A stretch of 64,000 nt of DNA from Aromatoleum toluvorans (lineage in GTDB: Bacteria > Pseudomonadota > Gammaproteobacteria > Burkholderiales > Rhodocyclaceae). This document shows, one piece after another, positions 35,959-44,659 of the stretch. The position numbers were made by a program, and so were the translations under genes. Within the stretch, counting starts at the first letter, position 1. Each line of letters begins with the position of its first letter. Where the stretch lies: contig NZ_WTVN01000028.1 in assembly GCF_012910905.1 (NCBI RefSeq), positions 1-64,000 of the forward strand. Direction: 5' to 3'. A model generated the notes under the pieces. That model was not told where the DNA came from and ran no database searches. It was given only the letters and a program-made list of their open reading frames with translations.

Positions 35959-36780
35959 ATGATGTTTCGTCTCAAGCGGCATGCGCTTTCAGCGCTCATG
36001 ATCGTGGCCCTCGGCGGCTCGACGGCCGTCGCGCTGGCACAATCCACCTCGAACGACCTCAATCAGGCGGCGGTCACTTTCGACCGGACCGCCAGTGCCG
36101 CGCCGACGCGCGCCGCCGAGAGCATGGCCAAGGATTTTTCCCCGCTCGTGGGCAGCGAACCGGAAGCGTTGGCCCTGATCCAGGGCCTGCGCACCGGCAC
36201 GGCAGTGGTTCTGCAACCGGAGAACGCCGGAACCCCCGAGACCGAACTCGTTACGGTAACGCCGACCGCACCGATGGGCTACGGCAACGTGTTCATCACC
36301 TTGGCGCTCGCGCAGGCGAGCCTCACCCAGGCCGGCATCACCAACCCGACGTCCGCAGAGCTTGCGGCCGCCCTCACGGGCGGAACGATCGTGATCAACG
36401 GCCAGGCAACGAATTTCCAGGGGATCATGACGATGCGCGCGGCCGGCATGGGCTGGGGGAAGATCGCGCAGGAAAACGGCTTCAAGCTCGGCCGCGTCAT
36501 CAGTGCAATAAAGTCGGGTAACGAGCGCGTGGCGCAATCGATCAAGCGCGACGCACGTGCCGAACGCAGCGCGAGCAAGGCGGAGAAGACCGAACGGCGG
36601 GGGCAGAGTGACGTCGCCGCACGCGGGGAGCGCGCGGAACGCGCCGAGAAGCTGGAACGCCCGTCCCGTCCGGAGAAGGTGGAACGTGTCGAGCGTGTAG
36701 AACGCGTGGAACGTCCCGAACGGCCGGAGCGCCCGGAAAGGGTCGAGCGGCCGGAAAAAGTGGAGCGCCCCAGCCGTTGA
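35959..36780 (+). CDS. Exported protein with conserved core and charged repeat tail
   Basis: The 273-residue precursor has a signal peptide (STAVALA/QS), then a middle region with NFQGIMTMRAAGMGWGKIAQ and FKLGRVISAIKSGN, a pattern seen in unnamed exported betaproteobacterial proteins. From about residue 195 the protein is a highly charged tail dominated by E, R, K and P, ending in short repeats of VERVERVERPERPERPERVE type. The ATG at 35959 follows AGGAGA. The 3' part of this gene, with about 75 bp of downstream DNA, is duplicated at 37581-37792 beyond the phd-vapC pair. Function unknown; a surface or nucleic-acid-binding role is only a guess. Confidence 0.7.
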   Translation: MMFRLKRHALSALMIVALGGSTAVALAQSTSNDLNQAAVTFDRTASAAPTRAAESMAKDFSPLVGSEPEALALIQGLRTGTAVVLQPENAGTPETELVTVTPTAPMGYGNVFITLALAQASLTQAGITNPTSAELAAALTGGTIVINGQATNFQGIMTMRAAGMGWGKIAQENGFKLGRVISAIKSGNERVAQSIKRDARAERSASKAEKTERRGQSDVAARGERAERAEKLERPSRPEKVERVERVERVERPERPERPERVERPEKVERPSR

Positions 36781-36856
36781 TGTGCCGCGGCGCGCACGAG
36801 GAATAAGACCGAAGGAAATCTGTTCCGTCTCCTTCGGCCGGCGTACGTACGCGCCA
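36643..36856 (+). repeat. Direct repeat copy A (3' end of charged-tail gene)
   Basis: This 214-bp segment covers the last 46 codons of the charged-tail gene plus 76 bp downstream. It recurs at 37581-37792 with roughly 90% identity by eye. The downstream part holds an inverted repeat, CCGAAGGA (36809-36816) with TCCTTCGG (36830-36837), and a perfect palindrome GCGTACGTACGC (36841-36852). The phd-vapC genes lie between the copies. Confidence 0.85.
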
Positions 36857-36897
36857 CCCTGCTTCCTTGACCGAACTGAAACGCCGAGGCTAATATA

Positions 36898-36912
36898 TGA
36901 CCATATTGGTCA
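36898..36912. promoter_or_regulatory. Toxin-antitoxin operator
   Basis: TGACC (36898-36902) and GGTCA (36908-36912) form a perfect inverted repeat around ATATT, next to a TAATATAT -10-like stretch and 10 bp before the antitoxin start. This is the expected Phd/VapB autoregulatory site. Confidence 0.65.
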
Positions 36913-36922
36913 CAATGAGAAC

Positions 36923-37165
36923 ATGATGCGTCAAGTGCAGATAGCGCACGCCAAAGCCCATCTTTCTGCCCTGCTTGAACTTGTTGAAGCCGGCGAGGAA
37001 ATTGTCATTGCGCGCCGTGGCAAGGCGGTTGCGCGGCTGGTACCTGAACAGCGGGTTTTGCGCAGCGCTGCCGACGTACTCCGCGAGGTCTGGGCGCAGG
37101 GTGGCCTGGACATCGATAGCCCGGCCGAACTGCCCCTTGATGCACACCAAATCGATCTCGACTGA
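36923..37165 (+). CDS. Phd/YefM-family antitoxin
   Basis: The 80-residue protein opens with VQIAHAKAHLSALLELVEAG, the Phd/YefM dimerisation and DNA-binding fold, then GEEIVIARRGKAVARLVP and an acidic C-terminal toxin-binding tail (DIDSPAELPLDAHQIDLD). It should neutralise the VapC toxin encoded at the next base and repress the pair through the palindrome just upstream. Two adjacent ATGs (36923 and 36926) are possible starts. Confidence 0.9.
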   Translation: MMRQVQIAHAKAHLSALLELVEAGEEIVIARRGKAVARLVPEQRVLRSAADVLREVWAQGGLDIDSPAELPLDAHQIDLD

Positions 37166-37564
37166 ATGCGCTACCTGCTCGACACCAATGTCGTGATCGC
37201 GCTAAGCAAGGGAGTTCCAGCCGTCGTTGGGAGGCTCGAAAACTGCGCAGCCACCGATATCGCACTCTCCCCGATCGTGATGTCGGAAATCGAATACGGC
37301 ATTGCGAAAAGCAAGCGTCAGGAGCATAACCGGCGGATTTTCGATGCGATCATGGGCGGGTTCCCCGTTGTACCGTTCGATGCAGCCGCCGCAAGACACT
37401 ATGGTTCGCTGCGGGCGGAACTGGAATCCGCCGGGAAGATCATCGGCGCCAACGACATGCTCATCGCCGCACAAGCACTGGCGCTTGGCTCCGTGCTGGT
37501 AACCGACAATGTCCGCGAATTCTCGCGCATCGACGGACTGCTGGTGGAAAACTGGCTACGTTAG
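37166..37564 (+). CDS. vapC: VapC-family PIN-domain ribonuclease toxin
   Basis: The 132-residue protein has the PIN acidic set: D6 (YLLDTN), E41 (MSEIEYG), D97 (GANDMLIAAQA) and D114 (VTDN), which bind Mg2+ and cut RNA. Members of this type often cleave initiator tRNA or rRNA loops. The ATG follows the antitoxin stop directly with no gap. The frameshifted direct-repeat copy begins 16 bp after the stop. Confidence 0.93.
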   Translation: MRYLLDTNVVIALSKGVPAVVGRLENCAATDIALSPIVMSEIEYGIAKSKRQEHNRRIFDAIMGGFPVVPFDAAAARHYGSLRAELESAGKIIGANDMLIAAQALALGSVLVTDNVREFSRIDGLLVENWLR

Positions 37565-37580
37565 CTGAACAACAAAGGAC

Positions 37581-37792
37581 GCCAAGAAGCTGGAACGCCC
37601 GTCCCGTCCGGAGAAGGTGGAACGCGTCGAGCGTGTAGAACGAGTGGAACGTCCCGAACGGCCGGAGCGCCCGGAAGGGTCGAGCGGCCTGAAAAAGTGG
37701 AGCGTCCCAGCCGTTGATGTACCGTGGCGCGCACGCGGAACAAGTCCGAAGGAAACTCATTTTGTCTCCTTCGACGGGCGGACGTGCGCGCC
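37581..37792 (+). pseudogene. Frameshifted copy B of the charged-tail gene 3' end
   Basis: This 212-bp segment repeats 36643-36856 at roughly 90% identity. The first part (to the TGA-equivalent at 37715) differs at only a few positions, but one A of an AAA run is missing at about 37676, which breaks the ERPER reading frame. It has no start or 5' part, so it is a remnant. It lies directly after vapC and before the convergent pilR gene. Confidence 0.8.
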
Positions 37793-37851
37793 CATGATTC
37801 GAACCACCGCCTGTCAAAACGCGATCGCAACCATCGGCACGACGGCGGAGG

Positions 37852-39245
<1,394 letters not shown>

Positions 39246-39249
<4 letters not shown>

Positions 39250-40808
39250 GGCTGACTCCGTCCGGTGAGCACGAAATGGGCGCCGGGCGCATTGTCGCGC
39301 AATTCGAGCGTCGCGCCGTTGGCTTCGGCGAGTTCGCGGGAGATGTAGAGGCCGAGCCCGGTGCCCTTGGGGTGCGTCGTGAAGAAGGGTTCGAACATGC
39401 GCGGGAGGTCCGATTCGGCGATGCCGGGGCCGTCGTCGCTGACATGCACGGCTGTTCGTCCACCCGGCTCGACGCTGGCGAGCACGCGCACCGAACCGGG
39501 ACCGCCGGAGCAGTAACGCCGCGCGTTGGCGATCAGGTTGTCGAGGATCTGGTGCATATGCGCACGGTCGATCGCGAAGGTGGCGTCGTCGGGGATGTCG
39601 ATCGCGAAGATTGCGCGCTCGGCCCCGCCGCGCAGCGCGAATTCGTCGATCAGGCCGCCAGCGAAGGACGCCAGCGGCAGCGCCTCGGGCAAGGTTTCGT
39701 CGCGGCGCCCCAGGGCGAGAACGTCCCGGATCATGCGTTCGATCCGACGGGAGTTGTCATTGATGATGCGCACGAGCCGCAGCTGGACTTCGCCGCGTTT
39801 TTCTTCGGTCAGCAACTCTGCAGCCTGGGTGACGGCGGAGAGCGGGTTGCGGATCTCGTGCGCCATGCTGGCCGTGAGGCGCCCCAGCGCGGCCAGCTTG
39901 AGCTGCTGGATATGGGTCTGGATTTCCTCGAAATCGGTGAGATAGAGCACCGTTTCGCCCCCCGCGGCGCCGGGATCTTCGTCGTGCGCGCCGATGGCAC
40001 GGCAGCGCAGGAGCTTGCCCGCCGGACCGAGGCGGCGCAGGCTGCCGTCGGGCCCGGCGCAGCAGGCGGGGACGTCGGCGAACGCTTCGTCGATGTGGCG
40101 CAGGCGCAGGCCATCCACGCTCATCAGCCCGAGCAGCTCGGCCGCGCGCGGATTGGCCTGGCGAACGATGCCGTCGGCGTCGACCACCAGGACGCCGTCC
40201 TGCATGTCGCGGATGATGCGCTCATTGACCGCCTGCTGCTTGACGAGCGCCTCGCCGCGCTGCACCGCGAGCGATTCGTTCGCCTTGGCGCGCAACGCGA
40301 GGAAGCGCGCCGTGATCGCGATGCCGAAGAAGGCGGTGCAGACGAACGCGACCTGCAGGAAGTCCGCCGCCCGCCCGCCGGCGACCAGGCGCCAGACGTT
40401 CTCCGCCAGGACGGCGACCGTCGCGAGCGCCGCGTAGAACAGCACCATGCGCCCTTCGGCGACGAGGCCCGCACCGGCGAGCACCACCATCATCAGCACC
40501 GGCAGGCCGCTGCGGTAGCCGCCGCTGGCCCACATCATCACGGTCAGGACGGCGATGTCGATGACGGCCTGGACGGTGATGACGCGGTCGATGCCGAAAC
40601 GCCGCGCCGCATCGGGGAAGCCGAGCGCCAGCACGGCGGCAAGATAGGCGAAGGCCGCCGCGTTGAAGACCTTGGGGGCGTCCGCGCCGAGATTGAGCTC
40701 GAGCCCCGCGACGAGGAACAACCCCGCGAGGATCAGGCGAAAGAGGTTCAGGTAGCGCAGCGGCCCCCGGCGCGCCAGGTTGCGTCTCTCGTCCGCATCG
40801 GCGTGCAT
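39246..40808 (-). CDS. pilS: PilS-type sensor histidine kinase
   Basis: The 520-residue kinase begins with about six membrane helices (FRLILAGLFLVAGLELNLG onward), then a PAS domain (MQDGVLVVDADGIVRQANPR), the H-box SMAHEIRNPLSAVTQAAELL, an N-box and GTGLGLYI. Six helices plus PAS is the PilS layout, which senses pilin in the inner membrane. The ATG at 40808 is chosen; the long upstream extension in this frame is the shadow of the PP0621-family gene. Gap to that gene is 2 bp. Confidence 0.9.
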
Positions 40809-40810
40809 CC

Positions 40811-41065
40811 TCAGGATTCCCGGCGCTGTACGCCCAGACGGCGGTGCTCCTCGCAGCAGAAGAACCGGTCGCCGTCGCGCACGCCCTCGCTCTCGGGCAC
40901 GTGGATGCCACAGTGGTCGCAGCCGACCATGCGCTCGGGCGAATTGCCGCGGCCCGCACCGCGCCCCCTGCCCGCCGTGTCGCTCCCGTCGTTCGGGCGA
41001 TTCAGGGCGCGGCGCACCCACCAGATGCCGATCAGGACGAGGACGAATAAGAGCAGGTTGCGCAC
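40811..41065 (-). CDS. PP0621-family small membrane protein with Cys motif
   Basis: The 84-residue protein has one N-terminal helix (LLLFVLVLIGIWWVRRAL), a Gly/Arg linker, and a C-terminal Cys/His set (MVGCDHCGIHVPES...FFCCEEHRR) that could bind zinc. The family is unnamed and usually precedes pilS-pilR in betaproteobacteria; here it is 2 bp upstream of pilS and likely co-transcribed. Function unknown. Confidence 0.85.
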   Translation of the reverse strand: MRNLLLFVLVLIGIWWVRRALNRPNDGSDTAGRGRGAGRGNSPERMVGCDHCGIHVPESEGVRDGDRFFCCEEHRRLGVQRRES

Positions 41066-41117
41066 GATGGACGATGTAGGCGGTATATCAGCCGCAGCAG
41101 TTTAGCACGTGCCGGTG

Positions 41118-42275
41118 TCACACCTGCCGCAGGCGCTCGCACGCGGCCGCGAGCGTCGCCTCGTTCTTCGCGAAGCAGAAGCGGATCACGCGCTCGTCGC
41201 GGCCGTCGGCGAAGAAGGCCGACACGGGGATCGCCGCGACGCCCGTCTCGCGCGTGAGCCGCTGCACAAAAGCGGTGTCGGCCTCGTCGGAGATTGCGCC
41301 GTAGCGCGCGAGCTGGAAATAGGTGCCGGACGAAGGCAGCAGCTCGAAGCGTGAACCGGCGAGCGCCGTGCGGAAGAAGTCGCGTTTGGCCTCGTAGAAG
41401 GCCGCGAGCTGCTCATGGCGTGCCGCATCCGCCATGTAGTCGGCGAGTGCGAGCTGCACCGGCGTATTCACCGTGAACACGTTGAACTGATGCACCTTGC
41501 GGAACTCCGCCATCAGCTCGCGTGGCCCGACGACGTAGCCGACTTTCCAGCCGGTGATGTGATAGGTCTTGCCGAAGCTCGACACGATCAGGCTGCGCGC
41601 GGCAAGTTCGGGGTAGCGGGCACAGCTCTCGTGGCGCAGGCCGTCGAAGACGATGTGCTCATAGACTTCGTCCGACACGATCACGATGCCGGTGCCGTGC
41701 GTCAGCGCCGCCAGCCGCGCCATGTCGCCCGCGGTCCACACGGTCGCGGTCGGGTTGTGCGGGCTGTTGATCATGATCATGCGCGTGCGCGGCGTGATCG
41801 CCTCGGCCACCGCGCCCCAGTCCGGCCGATAGTCGGGCGCCGTCAACTGCATGCGCACGACGCGCCCGCCCTGCAGCTCGATCGCGGGCGCGTAGGAATC
41901 GTACACGGGCTCGAACACGATGACCTCGTCGCCCGGATGCACCAGTGCCGCGATCGCCGTGAACAGCGCCTGCGTCGCACCGGCCGTCACGGTGATCTCG
42001 GCTTCGGCGTCGTATTCCGCCCCATACAGCGCGGAGATCTTTTGCTTGATCGCCTCGCGCAGCGGCGCAACGCCGCCCATCGGCGCGTACTGGTTGTGCC
42101 CGGCGCGCATCCAGTGCGCGACGCGCTCGAACAGCACGTCCTCGGCGTTGAAGTCCGGGAAGCCCTGCGACAGGTTGATCGCTCCGCACTCGTGCGCGAG
42201 GCGCGACATCACGGTGAAGATCGTCGTGCCGACATGCGGCAGGCGGGATTCGAACGGGGCGGGGAAATGCGGCAT
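41118..42275 (-). CDS. Methionine aminotransferase-type PLP enzyme (YbdL-like)
   Basis: The 385-residue fold-type I aminotransferase has INLSQGFPDFN, the substrate-binding NSPHNPTATVW, and the PLP lysine in SSFGKTYHITGWKVGY. It matches YbdL/MtnE-like enzymes that transaminate methionine or its keto acid, alternatively kynurenine aminotransferases. It is divergent from mtnA across a 374-bp gap that holds a long inverted repeat, which fits a methylthio-salvage role. The ATG at 42275 starts the conserved MPHFPAPFESRLP; an in-frame ATG 18 codons upstream cannot be excluded. Confidence 0.85.
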   Translation of the reverse strand: MPHFPAPFESRLPHVGTTIFTVMSRLAHECGAINLSQGFPDFNAEDVLFERVAHWMRAGHNQYAPMGGVAPLREAIKQKISALYGAEYDAEAEITVTAGATQALFTAIAALVHPGDEVIVFEPVYDSYAPAIELQGGRVVRMQLTAPDYRPDWGAVAEAITPRTRMIMINSPHNPTATVWTAGDMARLAALTHGTGIVIVSDEVYEHIVFDGLRHESCARYPELAARSLIVSSFGKTYHITGWKVGYVVGPRELMAEFRKVHQFNVFTVNTPVQLALADYMADAARHEQLAAFYEAKRDFFRTALAGSRFELLPSSGTYFQLARYGAISDEADTAFVQRLTRETGVAAIPVSAFFADGRDERVIRFCFAKNEATLAAACERLRQV

Positions 42276-42369
42276 GGCAGCGGGCTCTTGTTCGGCGGAT
42301 CGGAGCATTCTGGCAGAGCAGCGATCCATGACGAAACTCCTTCGCACATGTCGCCACCGATGCTCACCC

Positions 42370-42553
42370 GTGCCGGAGCCTTCGTCCGCCGGGCTGTCGT
42401 GAGCGCCGGAGCGGAACGGGGTGCGGGGGAAACAAGGCGACGCATGTCTGAGCCGGCGCAGCCGGCGAGTTTGCGTCGCCGCCCCCGCGCGCCGTTCCGC
42501 TCCGGGCAGCCGCAGGCCGCGAGCGTCTGCCCGGCGGACGAAGGCTCCGGCAC
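42370..42553. repeat. Nested 184-bp inverted repeat (MITE/REPIN-like)
   Basis: The outer arms 42370-42394 and 42529-42553 are perfect 25-bp reverse complements. Inside lie a second perfect 14-bp pair (42406-42419 with 42492-42505), a third 8-bp pair GGCGACGC (42436-42443) with GCGTCGCC (42473-42480), and a central GCCGGC-GCA-GCCGGC. The whole block can fold into one long interrupted stem. It fills most of the gap between the divergent aminotransferase and mtnA genes. It has no coding content I can support. Confidence 0.85.
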
Positions 42554-42649
42554 GCCGCCGACAGTTCCGCCACCTCAAACAGCGGCTCCACGACCACGGC
42601 AACGCAGCGCGGCCCACAGTCGCACCGCCCGCCCGGTTAAAATACCCTG

Positions 42650-43717
42650 ATGTTTACCCAGCCCATTCCCACGATCCGCCGCGACGGCGACGCAGTCGTG
42701 ATCCTCGACCAGACCCTGCTGCCGCACGTGTGCGAGCTGCGCCGCCTGAGCACGCTCGACGAAGTCGCGACGGCCATCCATTCGATGCAGGTGCGCGGCG
42801 CTCCGCTCATCGGCGCGACCGCCGCGTATGGCGTCGCGATCGCGCTCGCCACCGATGCCAGTGACGCGCGCCTCGACCTTGCACTGGCGACCCTCGCCGC
42901 AACGCGCCCGACCGCCGTGAACCTGCACTGGGCCCTCGGCCGGATGCGCGAACGCCTGCGCCCGCTTCCCGCCGCCGAACGTCCCACGGCGGCATGGCGC
43001 GAAGCCGAGGCGATCCACCGCGACGACGCCGAAATGTGCTCGGCGATCGGAGCGCACGGCTACACGATCCTCGAGCGCCTGGCCGCCGGACTCGACCGCC
43101 CGCTGCGCGTGATGACCCACTGCAACGCCGGCTGGCTCGCGACCTGCGGCGCCGGCACCGCGCTCGCCCCGGTGTACGAGGCGCAAGCACGCGGCCTCGC
43201 CGTCGAGCTGTGGGTCAGCGAGACGCGCCCGCGCAACCAGGGCCTCCTTACCGCGTGGGAACTGCGCGAAGCCGGCGTGCCGCTGCGCCTCATCGCCGAC
43301 AACGCGGCCGGCATCCTGCTCGCGCGCGGCGCGGTCGACGTCGTGATCACCGGCGCCGACCGCGTCGCCGCCAACGGCGACGCGGCGAACAAGGTCGGCA
43401 CCTACCTCAAGGCGCTCGCCGCGCGCGCGCATGGCGTGCCCTTCTACATCGCCGCGCCGTTCTCCACCGTCGATTTCGGCTGCGCCGACGGCAGCGCGAT
43501 CCCGATCGAGGACCGCGGCGCGGCCGAAGTATGCACGGTGCTCGGGCAGGACACTGACGGCGCAGTGAAGACGCTGCGCCTCGCGCCCGCAACCACGGCC
43601 GCGGCCAACCCCGCGTTCGACGTGACGCCCGCCGGCTGCATCACCGGCCTCATCACCGAGCGCGGCGTGTGCGCGCCAGACCGGCTGCGCGACCTGTATC
43701 CGGAAGCGGCGCGATGA
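42650..43717 (+). CDS. mtnA: Methylthioribose-1-phosphate isomerase
   Basis: The 355-residue protein has the eIF2B-like isomerase motifs of MtnA: MQVRGAPLIGATAAYG, THCNAGWLATCGAGTALAPV with the catalytic Cys, and GADRVAANGDAANKVGTY. It turns 5-methylthioribose 1-phosphate into methylthioribulose 1-phosphate in salvage of methylthioadenosine. The class II aldolase gene starts within its stop codon region (ATGA overlap), so both act on the same pathway. Confidence 0.95.
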   Translation: MFTQPIPTIRRDGDAVVILDQTLLPHVCELRRLSTLDEVATAIHSMQVRGAPLIGATAAYGVAIALATDASDARLDLALATLAATRPTAVNLHWALGRMRERLRPLPAAERPTAAWREAEAIHRDDAEMCSAIGAHGYTILERLAAGLDRPLRVMTHCNAGWLATCGAGTALAPVYEAQARGLAVELWVSETRPRNQGLLTAWELREAGVPLRLIADNAAGILLARGAVDVVITGADRVAANGDAANKVGTYLKALAARAHGVPFYIAAPFSTVDFGCADGSAIPIEDRGAAEVCTVLGQDTDGAVKTLRLAPATTAAANPAFDVTPAGCITGLITERGVCAPDRLRDLYPEAAR

Positions 43718-44367
43718 GCCTGTCCGTCGACCGCCGGCTTCGCGAGCATCTCCTCGCGACCGCGCACGCGATGAGCGCCGCCGGGCTCAACACCGGCACC
43801 GCGGGCAACGTCAGCGTGCGCATAGCCGGCGGCATGCTGATCACGCCCAGCGGCATGCCGCCCGCATCGTGCTCGCCGGACGACATGGTGATCGTCGCCG
43901 GGGACGGCACGGCCACGGGACGCCTCGCGCCGTCGAGCGAATGGCGCTTCCACCATGACCTCTACGCGCGGCGGCCGGAAGCCGGCGCGATCCTGCACGC
44001 GCACGCGCCATTCGCGACCTCGCTCGCGTGCCAGCGCATCGAGATCCCGCCCTTCCACTACATGATCGCGCGCTTCGGCGGCAACACCGTGCGCTGCGCG
44101 CGCTACGCGACCTTCGGCACGCAGGCGCTGTCGGACCACATCCTCGCCGCGATGGAGGGCCGCTCGGCCTGCCTGATGGCGAACCACGGCATGCTGGTGT
44201 TCGGGCGCGATCTCGACAACGCGCTCGATCTCGCGATCGAATTCGAGACGCTGTGCGAACAGTACTGGCGCACGCGCCAGCTCGGCGAGCCGGTAGTGCT
44301 GTCGGATGCGGAGATGGCGGAGGTGGTGGAGCGCTTCCGCTGGTACGGCAAGCCGCGGGCGGCGTAG
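43714..44367 (+). CDS. Class II aldolase, probable methylthioribulose-1-phosphate aldolase
   Basis: The 217-residue protein has the FucA-type zinc aldolase set: GTAGNVSVRIAGGMLITPSG, catalytic Glu in PSSEWRFHHDLY, HAHAP metal histidines, and ANHGMLVFG with the third His. Coupling to mtnA (4-base overlap) points to the Ald2 reaction of the DHAP shunt: methylthioribulose 1-phosphate to dihydroxyacetone phosphate and methylthioacetaldehyde. The alternative, MtnB dehydratase of the classical methionine salvage pathway, is less likely because the sequence is closer to FucA and no mtnC/mtnD is next to it. Confidence 0.8.
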   Translation: MSLSVDRRLREHLLATAHAMSAAGLNTGTAGNVSVRIAGGMLITPSGMPPASCSPDDMVIVAGDGTATGRLAPSSEWRFHHDLYARRPEAGAILHAHAPFATSLACQRIEIPPFHYMIARFGGNTVRCARYATFGTQALSDHILAAMEGRSACLMANHGMLVFGRDLDNALDLAIEFETLCEQYWRTRQLGEPVVLSDAEMAEVVERFRWYGKPRAA

Positions 44368-44378
44368 AGACACAGGCC

Positions 44379-44478
44379 GTAGGGCGGAAAGCGTAGCGCC
44401 TTCCGCCGCATGTCGGTTGCGCGTGAAGCGCATGCGGCGGATAACGCTTCGGCTCATCCGCCCCACGGACGCGCTACG
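44379..44478. repeat. REP/REPIN-like GTAGGGCGGA element
   Basis: The element begins GTAGGGCGGAA and contains hairpins GGCGGAA/TTCCGCC and GCGGAT/ATCCGC, then ends with ATCCGCCCC...GCGCTACGGG, roughly mirroring its left end (GCGTAGCGC). Elements with a GTAGGGCGGAT...ATCCGCC core are common dispersed repeats. Its right end supplies the stop codon of the small membrane protein gene on the minus strand. Confidence 0.6.
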
Positions 44479-44659
44479 GGTTGGCGAGGGAGAGTAGCGC
44501 CAGCAAGGCGATCACCACGAACAGCAGCACCCCGCCCGCAAACCGCAGCCAGCGTACCCAGCGCCACGTGCGCGCGGCCTTGTCGCCGAGCACGTCGGCG
44601 ACATAGGCGCCGACGAGGCCCGAGACCGGATCGTCACTCACCGCCGCGCCCGGATGCAC
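44474..44659 (-). CDS. Small single-helix membrane protein
   Basis: The 61-residue product has a soluble N-terminus (DDPVSGLVGAYVADVLGDKA), a basic patch RTWRWVRWLR and one C-terminal helix ([20 protein letters not shown]). Family not recognised. It starts with GTG inside the end of the upstream dehydrogenase gene (26-bp overlap); a second GTG at 44641 would give 55 residues. Its stop lies inside a dispersed repeat element. Reading-frame evidence is limited by its length. Confidence 0.5.
   Translation of the reverse strand: MHPGAAVSDDPVSGLVGAYVADVLGDKAARTWRWVRWLRFAGGVLLFVVIALLALLSLANP

Noticed and set aside
36660-36780. CRISPR-like array in the repeated ERP codons
   Set aside because: The repeats are short in-frame codon repeats of a protein tail with no spacers.
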